DNA from: Chromobotia macracanthus
Taxonomy: Eukaryota > Chordata > Actinopteri > Cypriniformes > Botiidae
DNA length: 64,000 nucleotides
Assembly: GCA_036877525.1 (NCBI GenBank)
Contig: JAZGTH010000008.1
Location: 3,376,001 to 3,440,000, forward strand
Direction of reading: 5' to 3'
A program made the translations under genes and the position numbers. Shown here in pieces: positions 12,765 to 25,390 of this stretch; position 1 is the first letter of the stretch, and each line of letters opens with the position of its first letter. The notes beneath the pieces are model-generated. The model was not told the DNA's origin. It saw only the letters and a list, made by a program, of their open reading frames with translations, and ran no database searches.

Positions 12765-13340
12765 ACTGAAGGTAAACTTGTTGGTTCGCTGGACCAGGAG
12801 AACAATGATGGTTGGAAACTCAGAATGCACTTGAATGGGGTCATGCCAGTGGATGGTTTACTAGTGAGTTCTGTGCATATTCAGCCCACATCAAAAAACG
12901 ACTCCAGTCGGTTGGTCTCTGCTGACAGTATGATCGGAGGAGGCTGATGATCTCTTGATTAAGATGTTCCGTTTGACCACTGGATTGGGGATGATACCCG
13001 GAGGTGAGGCTTATATTGACATTGAGTTCTTTGAAGAACGAGGCCCAGACTCGTGAAGTAAGCTCCAGTCCATGGTACGAGACAATATCATCTGGTAGGC
13101 CATAAAATCTGAATACATTATTACATAACAATTCTGCAGTCTCTAGGGCAGTAGGAAGCTTGGAAAGAGGAATGAGTCGACAGGCCTTGGAGAAATGAAC
13201 AATTATTGTAAGGATTGTATTACTTTGAGAGTTGGGTAAGTCGGTAATGAAATCCACCGTGATATGGGCCCATGGCCTTTGAGAAGTAGGTAGAGGTTGT
13301 AATAATCCTGCTGGTAGTGGCTTGAGAGTCTTGGTCTCAA
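12765..13340 (-). pseudogene. Integrase core domain, inactive and 3'-truncated
   Basis: The segment starts with the LKPLPAGLLQPLPT-like linker and PWAHITVDFITDLP, which holds the first catalytic aspartate. It continues through HGLELTSRVWASFF and HPQSSGQTEHLNQEI, which holds the catalytic glutamate. The open frame proper is 12,841-13,257; homology carries on in a shifted frame (TGMTPF block) to about 12,765. At the second catalytic position the family has an aspartate in a SDRGPQF-type motif. Here the codon is TAC (tyrosine, at about 13,075), followed by CAT, so the integrase triad is broken even apart from the frameshifts. Confidence 0.92.
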
Positions 13341-13396
13341 GTCTTCAGATACTGCTTGTACCGTCTTTTCATCAACAGCCACGCCCTCCCGACTGA

Positions 13397-13579
13397 TCAT
13401 GTAGCCAAGAAATGAGGTACTGATACAATAAAATTTGCATAGAGCTGGAACTGGATGAGTCGTCTTAGCATAGATCGGACATGAGAAATATGTCCTTTGA
13501 GAGAATTGGAGTAGATTAGAATGTCATCAATATAAATGATAACCCATTTGTCTAACATGTCTTGTAAGTTGTCATTCAT
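13397..13579 (-). pseudogene. Reverse transcriptase, YIDD palm part
   Basis: RT continues after a frameshift. The block IIYIDDILIYS at about codons 14-24 contains the catalytic YxDD pair (here YIDD), followed by HVRSMLRRL. The thumb sequence that follows shifts frame again at about 13,430 and then reads on through a SFLGYMISREGVAVDEKTVQ stretch to about 13,340. At that point sequence typical of the integrase region takes over directly, so RNase H and the integrase zinc domain are deleted. Confidence 0.93.
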
Positions 13580-14096
13580 GAAAGACTGAAGGACTATTAG
13601 CTAAACCAAAAGGCATTACCAGGTTTTTCGTGGAGAAGGCCGTCTTCCATTCATCCCCCTCTCTGATGTGGATGAGGTTGTAGGCATTACAAAGATCTAG
13701 TTTGGTGTAGTACTTGGCCTGACAAAGTTGGTCTAGAGCTGCTGGTACCAAAGGAAGTGGGTATCGGAATTTAATAGTTATGTCATTCAGGCTGCGGTAA
13801 TCTATGCAGGGTCGTAGACCTCCGTCCTTCTTTGTCACGAAAAAGAATCCAGCTGCGGCGGGAGAACTTGATGGTCTGATGAGACCCTTTGCTAATTCCT
13901 CCTTGATATAGTCCTTCATAGCCTCAGACTCAGGTTGTGACAGGGGAAAGATTCTGCCCTTTGGGGGTGTTGTTCCAGGCATGAGTTCGATGGCACAGTC
14001 TACAGCTCGATGAGGAGGAAACTGAGACCCCTCCTCTTGCTGAAAGCTTCCATTAAACTTCAAACTCAATTGGTATATGAGATTCAGAAGTAACAA
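13572..14096 (-). pseudogene. Reverse transcriptase, fingers/palm part
   Basis: This is the first half of the RT domain. Blocks seen are PPKGRIFPLSQPESEAM at about codons 44-60, FFFVTKKDGGLRPCIDYRSL at about 84-103, and KLDLCNAYNLIHIREGDEWK at about 133-152, followed by the VMPFGLANSP block. The KLDL aspartate is the first RT catalytic acid. The family norm here is KLDLRNAYHLIRI, so the R-to-C and other changes mark decay. The frame breaks after SVFHE at about 13,575 and RT continues in another frame. The enzyme would have copied element RNA into DNA in the cytoplasmic particle. Confidence 0.95.
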
Positions 14097-14725
14097 TGTT
14101 CTCTGAGGGAGCTGGGTCTTTGAGCTGACAAATTACTTTGGACAGACAGGTTTTCTGGCACGTAGGGCCCCACTGAAGAATCTGTCCATCCTTCCAAGAA
14201 ATCAGTGGGTTGTGTTGAATTACAGGGGATTAGAGTTAGCTTGTGTTGCCGAGCGAATTCATGGGAAAAGAAGTTCCCTGCCACTCCTGAATCGACTAGA
14301 GCAGAAGTAGTTATGGTTTGACCATTCCTGGCAATTTCAACAGACAGTTTAATGTTAGACGCTTGAGGAGTGAAATTGCTGGTATCACTCACCCAGGCAG
14401 GAAGGTTGACAGGCTTTACTGGACACGTGGACTTCATATGACCGGCTTGACCACAGTAGAGACATAGGTGCTGTTGTTTTCGGCGATTTCGTTCTTCAGG
14501 TGTTAGACGTGTGTAACCCAATTGCATTGGTTCAGCAGTGTTAGCTGCTACGGGTACATGGAGAAACTGGGAACGAGAGGGTCGATAAGAGCGGAAGAGG
14601 TTATCAATCTGAATTGTAAGTTCAATGAATTCACCCAGGTTCTTTCCTTCATCTTGGCATGCTAGTTCGGACTGTAATTCCTGATTTAGACCTCTTCGAA
14701 ATAATAGCTTCAGTGTATCCTCCAC
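14084..14725 (-). pseudogene. gag C-terminus, CCHC zinc knuckle and protease (frame 3)
   Basis: The 213-codon frame carries EDTLKLLFRRGLNQELQSEL (gag C-terminal block). A nucleocapsid zinc knuckle, CLYCGQAGHMKSTC, follows with exact CX2CX4HX4C spacing at about codons 87-100. An aspartic protease active-site block, ALVDSGVAGNFF, lies at about codons 140-151. The protease would have cut the gag-pol polyprotein. The active-site DSG is intact, but the frame runs into unrelated residues after about codon 180 and ends at 14,084. The sequence expected between protease and RT is therefore lost or out of frame. Gag and pol appear to share one frame in this family. Confidence 0.9.
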
Positions 14726-14739
14726 CCAATTGGTCTGGA

Positions 14740-15015
14740 GTGCAAAAACTCAGTGCATATTCGGCTGCCGTGTTTTTACCTTGGGTTAGAGACAACAATT
14801 GTTCACCGGGAGTTCTTCCCTCTGCGGGGTGTTCAAAGAATTCACGGAATTGTTGGAGGAACTTCTCATAGGTGGCGAAGATAGAATTGTTGTGTTTCTG
14901 ATAAAATTGTTGTCTTTTACTGCAGATGCCCAACAAGTGCCTTTCCGGTAAGCAGTAAGCAAACAAAACTATTTGGCTTGATTCTGTGGGATAAAGGCAG
15001 GTTGATGGGTGACAA
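14740..15015 (-). pseudogene. gag, middle part (frame 2)
   Basis: This continues gag after the first frameshift. Recognisable blocks are FREFFEHPAEGRTPGEQLLS, then LTQGKN-AAEYALSF, the retrotransposon gag domain that packs the particle. Downstream of ALSF the frame is again wrong: the expected continuation is found in the next frame starting at 14,725. The piece has no start codon of its own in the biological sense; the ATG at 15,047 is incidental. Confidence 0.85.
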
Positions 15016-15289
15016 ACAGAGAGCATTGCAAAAGGAAACCTTTGCACCTGGTGGAGTTTCCGTCAAACTTCTCAGGAAAGGCTAGTCGTGGGTTGACAAG
15101 GGATAAAGTGGTGAAACCCTCGTTGCATGTCGGCACTGGCAGAGCGGTTACTACTTCCATTGGCAAGATGCGTAGTCCCTGTAGCGCTTTAACAAGATCT
15201 TCAGTGAGTACCATCAGTCGCGACAATTGATGGTAGTGCATGCCGAGTTGTGATGCCTGGGCAGATAGTTCAGTGGATAGCCATGACAT
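14969..15289 (-). pseudogene. gag, N-terminal part (frame 1)
   Basis: This opens with the ATG at 15,289, just inside the LTR and leader, and runs 106 codons. The region reading NPRLAFPEKFDG, followed by a GFLLQCSLF block, is typical of the capsid-like part of gag in fish Ty3/gypsy elements, where gag forms the cytoplasmic virus-like particle. The similarity breaks near codon 100 (about 14,990) and continues in another frame in the next segment, so a frameshift lies there. The original product would have been a gag polyprotein of several hundred residues; this is one broken piece. Confidence 0.85.
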
Positions 15290-15316
15290 TGCTGCTGGAT
15301 CGCTTTTGTAGTCTTC

Positions 15317-15511
15317 TGTAACAATAGGGCAGAGACATTAGGATCCATGTGCAGCTCTTTAATAAATAAGCTCAGAAATCATCACCAAGGCAAATCATGT
15401 CTCCACAAACTCACAGAGTTCTGGGTTGGTTTATATAGGGTGGCTAATTAGAATCAGGTGAGAGTAATCAGTCCACGGAATGCAGCCTCATGGGAATTGG
15501 AGTCCATAACA
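15317..15511 (-). repeat. 5' LTR of the gypsy element
   Basis: On the minus strand it starts TGTTATGGACTCC (15,511) and ends CTATTGTTACA (15,317), giving 195 bp with the usual TG...CA ends. A TATATAA promoter-like word lies at 15,437-15,431 and an ATTAAA polyadenylation signal at 15,363-15,358, about 41 nt before the LTR end. The leader to the gag ATG at 15,289 is only 27 nt. No partner LTR is present in the window, so the limits are inferred from these ends. Confidence 0.7.
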
Positions 15512-18180
15512 AACTAGTACTCAGGAGAGGGCTCCCTCTGGTGGTTCGGAGGAGGCAGTATGGGAACCTCCCGTACTGTCTTGAGTGGCAGTTGAAGATG
15601 ATACTCAAAATGTGTTTGACCTGGATTGAATTATATTTAAGGGCTATTGTTTGTACATTTTCTCTCAGACTCTATACTCAAATACTCAACTGATATTGAC
15701 CAAAACATACATTTACAACTCAAAATTCATTACTATTTTATTTTTGTATGTATTTATTTATTGTGTCTGTGCAAAACTTGTCACTATAATGCTAATGTTA
15801 GCATTGCTTTGTGATTGCTATGGTGGTCTGTATAGTTTGTCGAATGTTGCTAGGCCATTCTTAAAAGTTCTTATTCTTTCTTACAATTGCTTAGGAAAGT
15901 AAAAAAAAATTTACACCAAAAATGTTTTGGGGATAAATTTTCAGCTCCAGAAACATGATCGTGAAGTTGAGGATGTTCCTTCCAAATGGAGAACAGAAGA
16001 GGAGATGGCCAGAGGCCAGATGGCAAGAGATGGCCACCTTTATAAGTAATTATAGCATATTAATATTATTACAGTTTTCTGTAACGGACAGCATGATGTA
16101 AAGACTTATCTACATATACTAACTTTAAATATACTGTACTTTCATTTTTATTTGAACAGGGGTGGCTATTTCAAATGGAGGACATCATATAGTTGATTGT
16201 ATTAATCTTAATCTTTCTTAAACATGAAGTTAAAATTTTAGTTAATTTCTGTATTTTTGTGTGTAAATATACCATTTAATAAGCCTCACATTATTCAAAA
16301 CCTGTAGAAAGATGAGCATTTGGTGGGCAAGAAAATCTTAACCCAGCAACAATACAGTAAGTATTATCAATGTTTTCTTCCTCTTCATGTAAACAAGTTA
16401 AAAATAATGTTTCACACAGGAGGGGTTGTTCTATCCAAGATCAATTTAAACCAGCTTTAGTGCTTCAAATGAGACCATGTAGGTAAGCCAAAAGCAATGA
16501 ACTGCTCTCCTTGAAAGAGCCACATGCTTTTAAAGATATTCCTACACCAGTGGAATGCTGGAAGTTTGACACAGATTCAGGCTTTGATGCCTGGAGAGCC
16601 TGAAACTGCCTTTAATGAAATCCATTTACGCAAATATTGAAAAATAAAATGGCAAACTGGGGTTTCCGTTGATAGAGTATCAATGAGAATAAACAGAGAT
16701 GTCGTGTTTGCCACAAATAAGGCTTTATTGGTGAAGTGTAGCATTAGTTACCCTGCCCATGGTCCCAGCGCTGGGGACTATTATGACTTTTATCATTTTA
16801 TCAATGTGGAAATAAAATGATCTTGACTGGCCCCTTACTCATCTGGAAAAGGAAATACAATTCTGACAGGGTAATTTCTACCAGCCCACAGCTTTTCAGT
16901 GTAATCAAGTTGTAAAAAGGTCCATGAATTTTAAACAATATTCATTATACATAAGGGATTCCTTTAAGGAAATGTGTGTAACAGTTTGGACGGCGTAAGA
17001 ATCTATCATAACAGAGATAAAAAATTAATCCATCAATAGGATAGGCTCTAGTTGCTGATGTAATGCACTGAAGAAAGTTTCCATAGTATAAAACTTTTTC
17101 ACTCTGTGAATGTACAGGGCCTAATTTTCCTGCTTCCAACCAGAATGTTTTTTTCTCAGTGTCACTGTTTACTGCCTTTAAATTAATTCCTGGTTTAGCT
17201 GTAGGTCCAAAAAGTTCAGGTGTTAGGTCAGAATTTTAGGATATTGCTTTTCCCAGTTTCTACCACCAGAGTTTCAGGGAAACTGGACACTGCAGATTAT
17301 ATAAGCATCTGCTGTTTATTTTCCGGTATTTTTATGCTATCCATTCAATATCATCTTTAAAAGTAAAACATTTTGGGCAAATGATTTCAGACACTGAATG
17401 TTAAAATGTAGATGATTTGAAAAAGCATTGCTAATCAAAGGAAGGAAACATGTTACTGAAGTAGTTGAGCTCAGGTTCTGAGACATAAAATAGCCATAGC
17501 ACTTCACTGTGCACAAGACTGTGATCCATTTACAAGGTTCTGTAGGCCTTTACCAACAGTCCCAAGTAGAATTAGATATACATCAAAAATGTTTTCACCA
17601 GTTCCCTCCAAACACTCATCTTAAATTGATGTTGTCTTTTCTGAAGCTCTTTAACTGTGGACTTGACAAATATCAGACTCAGAGCTGAAGAAAAACCTGC
17701 ATAATTAAAAAGGTCTGAATTGATCTCTAGCTGGTCTACGTTGTGTTCGTCTGGATTAGCAGGTAATCCAACTGGTACACCATAGTCTATCCATCTTTAA
17801 ACAGCAAGCAAACATAAAAAATGTATTATTTTGGTTGGTTTACAATGTTCAGAGCTTGCCTTGTATGGTAATTAGCTGACAGTTGTTTTAGCAGGAGAAG
17901 TAGAAAATTTGCTATGAACTCTCTCTATGGATTACTAGAACATGTTCCATAGTTACTTACACTAAAAGCTAATTAGCTTACTTTAACTTAGCCTTTTGTA
18001 CTTATGAAACAGGTTAAACATGGCTTTAGAAAAGTGTACCATGTATTTATTTGATAAGTGCACAACATTTTAAAACAAAAATGATACTGTATGTCACATC
18101 CATGTTTTGCACAATTAAGAAATCAAAGACTTAATATCTCTGCTTTCAACAAACAAAATAGTTCTACTATATGGCATCTT
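15512..18180. other. Unique DNA, no gene seen
   Basis: Repeat-poor AT-rich DNA. A CCACCAGAGGGAGC word resembling the CTCF core lies on the minus strand at 15,544-15,531, just outside the LTR. A short patch near 15,795-15,830 resembles the GCTAATGTTAGC / TTGCTATGG words of cyprinid repeats. No coding region recognised. Confidence 0.5.
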
Positions 18181-18640
18181 TTTTGAGATGGAATGGGGTT
18201 ATATTTTGCACTGCCTGAAATAACATGTCCCAGCTCTGATATATGTCCATCAACTAAAATTTCATTTGTGCAGAGGTGCATTGAGAATAAAGCTCATTTT
18301 GTGTGGTGCAGGAATATATTACCAACATCATTTGCTGTTAATGGACTCACAGCTGAGACTCGCTGGCTGCTTTAGGTTAATGGATGGTGTGTGTCGTTAT
18401 TTGTGCTCTGGGAGGAGCAGTGAGGATTGGGGGTTATGTTCCCTTCCTCTGTGGCTCCTGTTTTAATCATTAAGGTTGTCATTTTGCAGATAGGAATATA
18501 ATGGGCTGGAGGTGGAGGGGTTGAGGAACGCATCCACATTAATGCTCTTTTTGAAAAAGTGGCTGTATTAGCAGGCTGGTTATAGTGCTCAGTGCTATCA
18601 GCGGGATGATAAAGAAGGTCCAAGTGCAGAGATTTGTGTC
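18181..18640. promoter_or_regulatory. Candidate conserved non-coding block
   Basis: High-complexity sequence without repeats. It includes TGCTGTTAATGGACTCACAG, CACATTAATGCTC and several E-box-like CAGCTG words. The overlapping short frames on both strands share no recognisable domain. The call rests on texture only. Confidence 0.2.
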
Positions 18641-18899
18641 GCTTTGGTTTGTCAGATCAAGGAAAGCCGTCTAGACAGCAGCATGTAGACAGCAGAGAAA
18701 CCCTAAAGTTTTGCTCTTTGAATTTGATCTTTTATTCTGTGGCAGATGTTTATTCAGTCTTGTTCATTAACTTGAACTCCTCAGAATTCACTTTTTTCAG
18801 ATAGCTCCTTTGACTGTTACATAAACACATATCGGCACTGAAAGAGAACATTTCTATACCAGAAGTGCTATTATATATGATTATAACAATAGAAATGTA

Positions 18900-19420
18900 A
18901 TGTTAGTACTTTACATGTTAAACTGAAAACCACTGGATAAATAATTAGCTATCAAGCTAACATTCTGTCCCCTGCAAAGAACAAAGTATTTTAAGTATAC
19001 TTAAGCATTTATTAAAGTATACTTTGTAAGTACTAGTATTAGTAAACTTGTAAGTGTATTGGAATTTCTGTGTAATTAAACATTTATGTACCAAGTAATA
19101 TTAATTAGCAACATGTACGAACTATAGGGTTAGGGTTTGGTTTAGGGTTAATTATATGCAATTATAATTATGCATAACTATGCATATATGCATAAGTAAC
19201 TGTTACTATTGTACTATTACTATTGTAAGTGCATGTAAAATAAATACACCAAGTGTACATTAGTAAACTGAATTAAATGTAGTTGTAAACTACAATACAA
19301 CTACATTTTTCTAAGAAGTACAATAAAAGTACATTAAAAGTATGCTTTCATATTTGAAAGTAAAACTAATTAAACTAATAAGTTAAAAAAGTAAACTAAT
19401 AACACTCTTATATAAACTTC
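18900..19420. repeat. AT-rich interspersed repeat with internal hairpin and TTAGGG-like words
   Basis: Starts and ends with related AAGTATACTT / AAAGTATGCTTT-type words and contains an exact 13-bp hairpin (19,275-19,287 with 19,296-19,308). AGGGTTAGGGTTTGGTTTAG occurs at about 19,126-19,145. This combination is frequent in fish MITE-like repeats; the family is not identified. Confidence 0.4.
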
Positions 19421-21189
<1,769 letters not shown>

Positions 21190-21950
21190 AAGGATCGGCA
21201 TTGAGTTCAGATCTTCCAGTACATGTGTTAGTTTGACAATGAGTAAAGGTCACTTGTGAAATGAGCTTTGCTTGTGTTGAGCAGAAGTCCAGAGGAGTGG
21301 AGAGAAAAAAATGAAGGATTACTCAATCAGGGTGTGACTTGACTAAAACTCGAGAAGCGGCTCGGGGCCTCAATGGAGTGCACAAGGCAATCTGAAAATT
21401 GATTCTGCTGGTTGGTAACTGCAGAGTGGAGTCCTCCAATGTAATTCCCAGAATGCATTAATTTATCTCTGGCGGCTGCTGGGACCTGGTGCACATCACA
21501 TGCTGTGTGAAGACAGGAGACCTCACCTTGGGCACAGAGATCTCTTGCATTGCAATTCTATACACTTATGGCAAAATATCATCCATTCACCTCTAGAGCC
21601 TCTGTAGAATTGCGTATACGCAGATTAAGTGTGAAAACACAGAAACCTAGACCTGGCTTACACCACTGATTCATTTATCACTTTAGAGCCTTTGGGTTAC
21701 TGCACAGATGGCTGCACTTTTCCGGCTTGTTCGGAAATGGCTCTCCATGTGGCACCTTAAGAGGACTTTTGATTTGGCTGGAGGACAGTGTCAAACTCAT
21801 TTATTTTCCATAAATAGGGGCTGGACATGCGAGCAGGCTGGTTTAGACCTGCCCCACCTGGCACGGCAGACTCCGCAGGTGCTGATCCTGCAGCACATTT
21901 TTCATTAGTCTGTTTCTGCTGGCCACCAACTGCTCTCTGAAGGGATAAAT
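21190..21950. promoter_or_regulatory. Candidate conserved non-coding block
   Basis: Two high-complexity parts (21,340-21,560 and 21,690-21,910) stand out from their AT-rich surroundings. The second contains TTTTCCATAAATAGGGGC, a MEF2/CArG-like AT-rich core. The 66-codon frame at 21,708-21,908 has no recognisable domain. The regulatory interpretation is inference. Confidence 0.22.
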
Positions 21951-23079
21951 TCAGAATCTTTCAAAATTCCAAAAAACTAAAGCAGCACATGGGGAGCTCC
22001 AGTCATACATTAAAGAGATATATCCATTATGAATGTGAATAGATCTAGAATATTTTCTCATCTAAAGCAGACGGGCTGTTCTTATGCCAAAGCACCCCCA
22101 CAATAAAACTAAAATTGAGTGTAACGTCAGTCTATACATGACTAATGTGTAATGTATTTCTCTATTGATTTAAAGCTGTGTACAAGTAATCATTTACTTG
22201 TTAAAAGTGTAGTCTATGTACTAAAGAAAAAGCTCTATACTATTACATGTAATGTAATGCTGCTTGGTTAATTTGTCTACATTGCTTACACTCTGTATTG
22301 ATTAATAGAACAAGCATAAAAAGAAGCAGCTGTTTTTGAAGATGCATGTTGATTCTGAAATTTCACAACCCTGACAGGAAATTACAAGGACTTTGTGCAT
22401 ATGACTTTTCTATATGTATTGTATGGAGCATGGAATGTATTTGGCATGGCCACTGATTAATTAGCTAATTGATTTTTTATTCTCACCCTACTATTAATGC
22501 TAAGTTAAATTATGAACACTCCCCCTGTATTTAATTGGACAGATAAACAGGTAGCCCCACCCCAAACCCATACTATTGGCTGAGCTAATGTTTCAGTGTC
22601 AGTTTGATGCTTAAACAAACAACATTTTGATAGTGCCACAGAGAAAGCATGTAGGTATATTAACCAATGGATGGCTTACTTACACTGCAAATTAAAGAAA
22701 GGTAGTTCCAAACAGTATTTTAACATCAGAAAACATACAGCTATAAAGAGGATATTAAAAACCAATTACATAGTAAGTGCATGTATACTGATTAGTTATT
22801 TTCAGTTACTACTGTAATTGTAAATACACAGTAACAAATACAAACATGAAGTCTCACCAATAAAATGATGCAGTTATATTAAAGTCTTAAGGTTAAAGCT
22901 TCTGATGTAAAATGCAAATGTATAATTGTTTGTTTTTGAATTCACGGTAGCCATGTCTTTAAATTTACATTCACCGCAATGCTCTGATTCAAAATCAGAA
23001 TCTCATTGAATCTGAAAGACAGGCAACCGAAAAATGAAAAATCTAAATTCTACTGAGGAAAGCACTCAAATGAAACACT
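21951..23079. other. Unique AT-rich DNA, nothing recognised
   Basis: No gene and no repeat family recognised. Confidence 0.5.
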
Positions 23080-23300
23080 AGCATTCACATGTCCCTGAGG
23101 GCTCCTTTGCAATAAAAGCAGAGGGCTGATTTTCATTCAGATAGAAAGCGTTTGTTGCTTTGCTCCTGTGTGACGGGGCTGATCTTCAGATGGTGGTCAG
23201 GATTCTGGGCCATTTCCTCCTAATCTGAGACAACAGCATGTCTTGCATTATTGTGTTATTCTCGTTTGTGCTTCCGTGGCTGATTTGGTTTGAAATGAAA
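23080..23300. promoter_or_regulatory. Candidate conserved non-coding block
   Basis: A short stretch of higher-complexity DNA (GGGCTGATTTTCATTCAGAT near 23,123; GATGGTGGTCAGGATTC near 23,190) between AT-rich flanks. There is no open frame. Weak evidence. Confidence 0.15.
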
Positions 23301-24369
23301 GATTATAAAAGGATTTATAGATAGATATAGCTTACACTCACCCTATAGCCAAAATACTTCTGAGTTTCCCTTCTGATGCATGTTGAGAAAAAAAAACATT
23401 CAGACCTGTTGAATCTGCAATAGGATTTTCAAAGAATGTCTGTTTTCCAAATATTACAAAGGGTTTACAAGGGATCATTTCTTAATGGGAATCACTGCCA
23501 TCAATATCCACAGTGAAATTGTCCTAGCTGAAACAACATAGGGAAACATTAAACTATTTTATATTAAGGGTTTAGAGCCCAAATATATATATATATATAT
23601 ATATATATTACCTGCAACTTCTCAGTTACCAGACTGGATCTTTAACTACTACACTACTACACCACAACACCCATTTACCAATATTTGTCACAGCAAACCT
23701 TATAGTCGATGTCTGCTAAACTTCTGCTCTAGTGAGATTTTGGTTGTTCTGTTCAGTCAAACATTTGGAGGTCAAAGGCCAGTTATCCCTTAAGGTTCAC
23801 ACTGCAATTTGATGTCTATTTATCCTAACATGGCAGCTCATATTGTAATGATCAATTTGATGTTGCATAAAGGTCATTTGATCCTTTTTAAACAAACCAA
23901 AGACTTAGTTAATTAATAATGCATTCATGCATTGAATCCATCTGACCTTTGCATCGTAGACCAGGTCAATTATCTTATGGAGATGGAAAACATTTCAAAC
24001 GTTCTATTAACATCCTAATGGTTGTATTTATCATGGTTATTGGCGTGGGGGAGAATGAAACAGTAGCTTGAGGCAAGACGTGCTAATATTTTACTGCATG
24101 TCAAAAGCTGGTTGTTTACTCTGCCAGCAGTGCAATATTAGACAGTGCTCAAGGGGGGGATAATTAAAACACATTCATGAGAAGCACCATTTTGCCTGTC
24201 TGTCCCCTGACAATGACAATACAGGAAGAGCTGTCAGGAGAGCCATCCACTGGAACCACTGTCAGATCTGAGGTGGATCCTTCACAACAGAGGTTTAAAG
24301 TTCACTAAACAACTAGCATGCACTTTGTGATTGGCTGATATAATTGCCTTTGTTCATTTGTTTCTTTTC
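23301..24369. other. Unique DNA with a short (TA)n tract
   Basis: A TA microsatellite lies at 23,583-23,609. The rest is unique and without genes. Confidence 0.6.
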
Positions 24370-24690
24370 ATCTCCTCCCCTTTTTGCTTTTTAATGTCCT
24401 GTCATCCTTTCAATGTCTTTCCTTTATCCTTAATTTAAATTTCCTTTTTAGTTTCCCTTTCTGCTTCTTTGTTTTATTCCTGCTAATGTTTTTTTCCTTT
24501 ATTCATTTCAGTGACTTTCATTACTTCTGTTTAGTGTCCTTGTCATTTTTCCTTCCTTTCCCCTTCCTTCCAGTGTCCTTCCTTCCATCCATCCATCCAT
24601 CCAATGTTATTCCCTTCTTTTGTCAGTGTCCTTCCTTCCCTCTGTCAGTGTCTTTCCTTCTTTCTTTCTTTCTTTGTTTCTTTCGCTAGT
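24370..24690. repeat. Polypyrimidine / CCTT-rich tract
   Basis: About 320 bp of T- and C-rich DNA with CCTTCCTTCC runs, (ATCC)n at 24,585-24,602, repeated CAGTGTCCTTCCTTCC units and (CTTT)n at the end. The 101-codon Phe/Leu/Ser-rich frame across it is a composition artefact. Confidence 0.85.
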
Positions 24691-25189
24691 ATATAAATTG
24701 TTTGTAGACTTATTACTGATGACAGAAATATTACGTTTTGAAGTATCTTGATTTTGAAGTACCCTGAAGTGAAATCAGAATATTGCAACTCTAGTGAACT
24801 GGCATAGAAAGAGTAATAAAAGAGTCTTTTTCCTTTATTATGTAAAATAGCAGTTGCCTTTACATCATAAAGACATGTAACAATGATGAAACATTAAGTT
24901 TTACACATTTTCATCATCACAACTAGATAAACTGCTTTCAGAATGTGTCTGCTTGACCTCTGAGCTGAGGGAGTATTGTCTTGCAGTATATTTAATATAA
25001 TGGTGCTGTCATATACCACACTAACTTGGAAACCCCACTTTGCCTGCAGAGTATCTAATTTTATTCTCTTTCAGCATGAGAAAAGGTTCTAATTTGTAGC
25101 AGATCAAACTAGGCTAAACAGACTAGATTCATCATGGTTATTATGAGACTGCCTGTGCTACATTAACACATCAGATATTACAGTGTTAC
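24691..25189. other. Unique DNA, nothing recognised
   Basis: No gene or repeat seen. Confidence 0.5.
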
Positions 25190-25390
25190 GATTGTGTTAA
25201 ACAACACATGAAAAGTGTTATGGTAACATGATGGTATCACATTGCATTACCATGGTATTTTGATATATTCACTGTATTCATTTTTACCACATTTACATAG
25301 TATTCATGTGGTATCCCAAGGTACTATAAACATGTTGGTATTACCATAGTATAGTCTAATAATATAGTAATGCTATGGTACTTTTTTGTC
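25190..25390. repeat. ACCATGGTA-type interspersed repeat
   Basis: Contains several related palindromic words (TTACCATGGTATTTT, GGTATTACCATAGTA, GCTATGGTACTTTTTTG) spaced over 200 bp. This is a pattern I associate with small cyprinid repeats. No terminal inverted repeats could be fixed. Confidence 0.4.

Larger units (their letters stand above)
12762..15511 (-). mobile_element. Degenerate Ty3/gypsy LTR retrotransposon, 3'-truncated
   Basis: Read on the minus strand the order is 5' LTR (15,511-15,317), short leader, gag, CCHC zinc knuckle, aspartic protease, reverse transcriptase with YIDD, a deletion removing RNase H and the integrase N-terminus, then the integrase core. This gag-PR-RT-IN order defines Ty3/gypsy. 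At least five frame changes and the deletion make it non-functional. The 3' end of pol and the 3' LTR are missing, and homology stops at about 12,762 where the Tc1 foldback begins. The element either inserted into the Tc1 copy or was joined to it by a deletion. Confidence 0.95.

Noticed and set aside
19124..19150. Telomere-like TTAGGG repeats
   Set aside because: Only about three imperfect units, embedded in a dispersed AT-rich repeat; not an interstitial telomere array.
24384..24689. 101-codon Phe/Leu-rich, membrane-like frame
   Set aside because: It lies entirely in a polypyrimidine tract; the hydrophobic composition follows from T/C richness.
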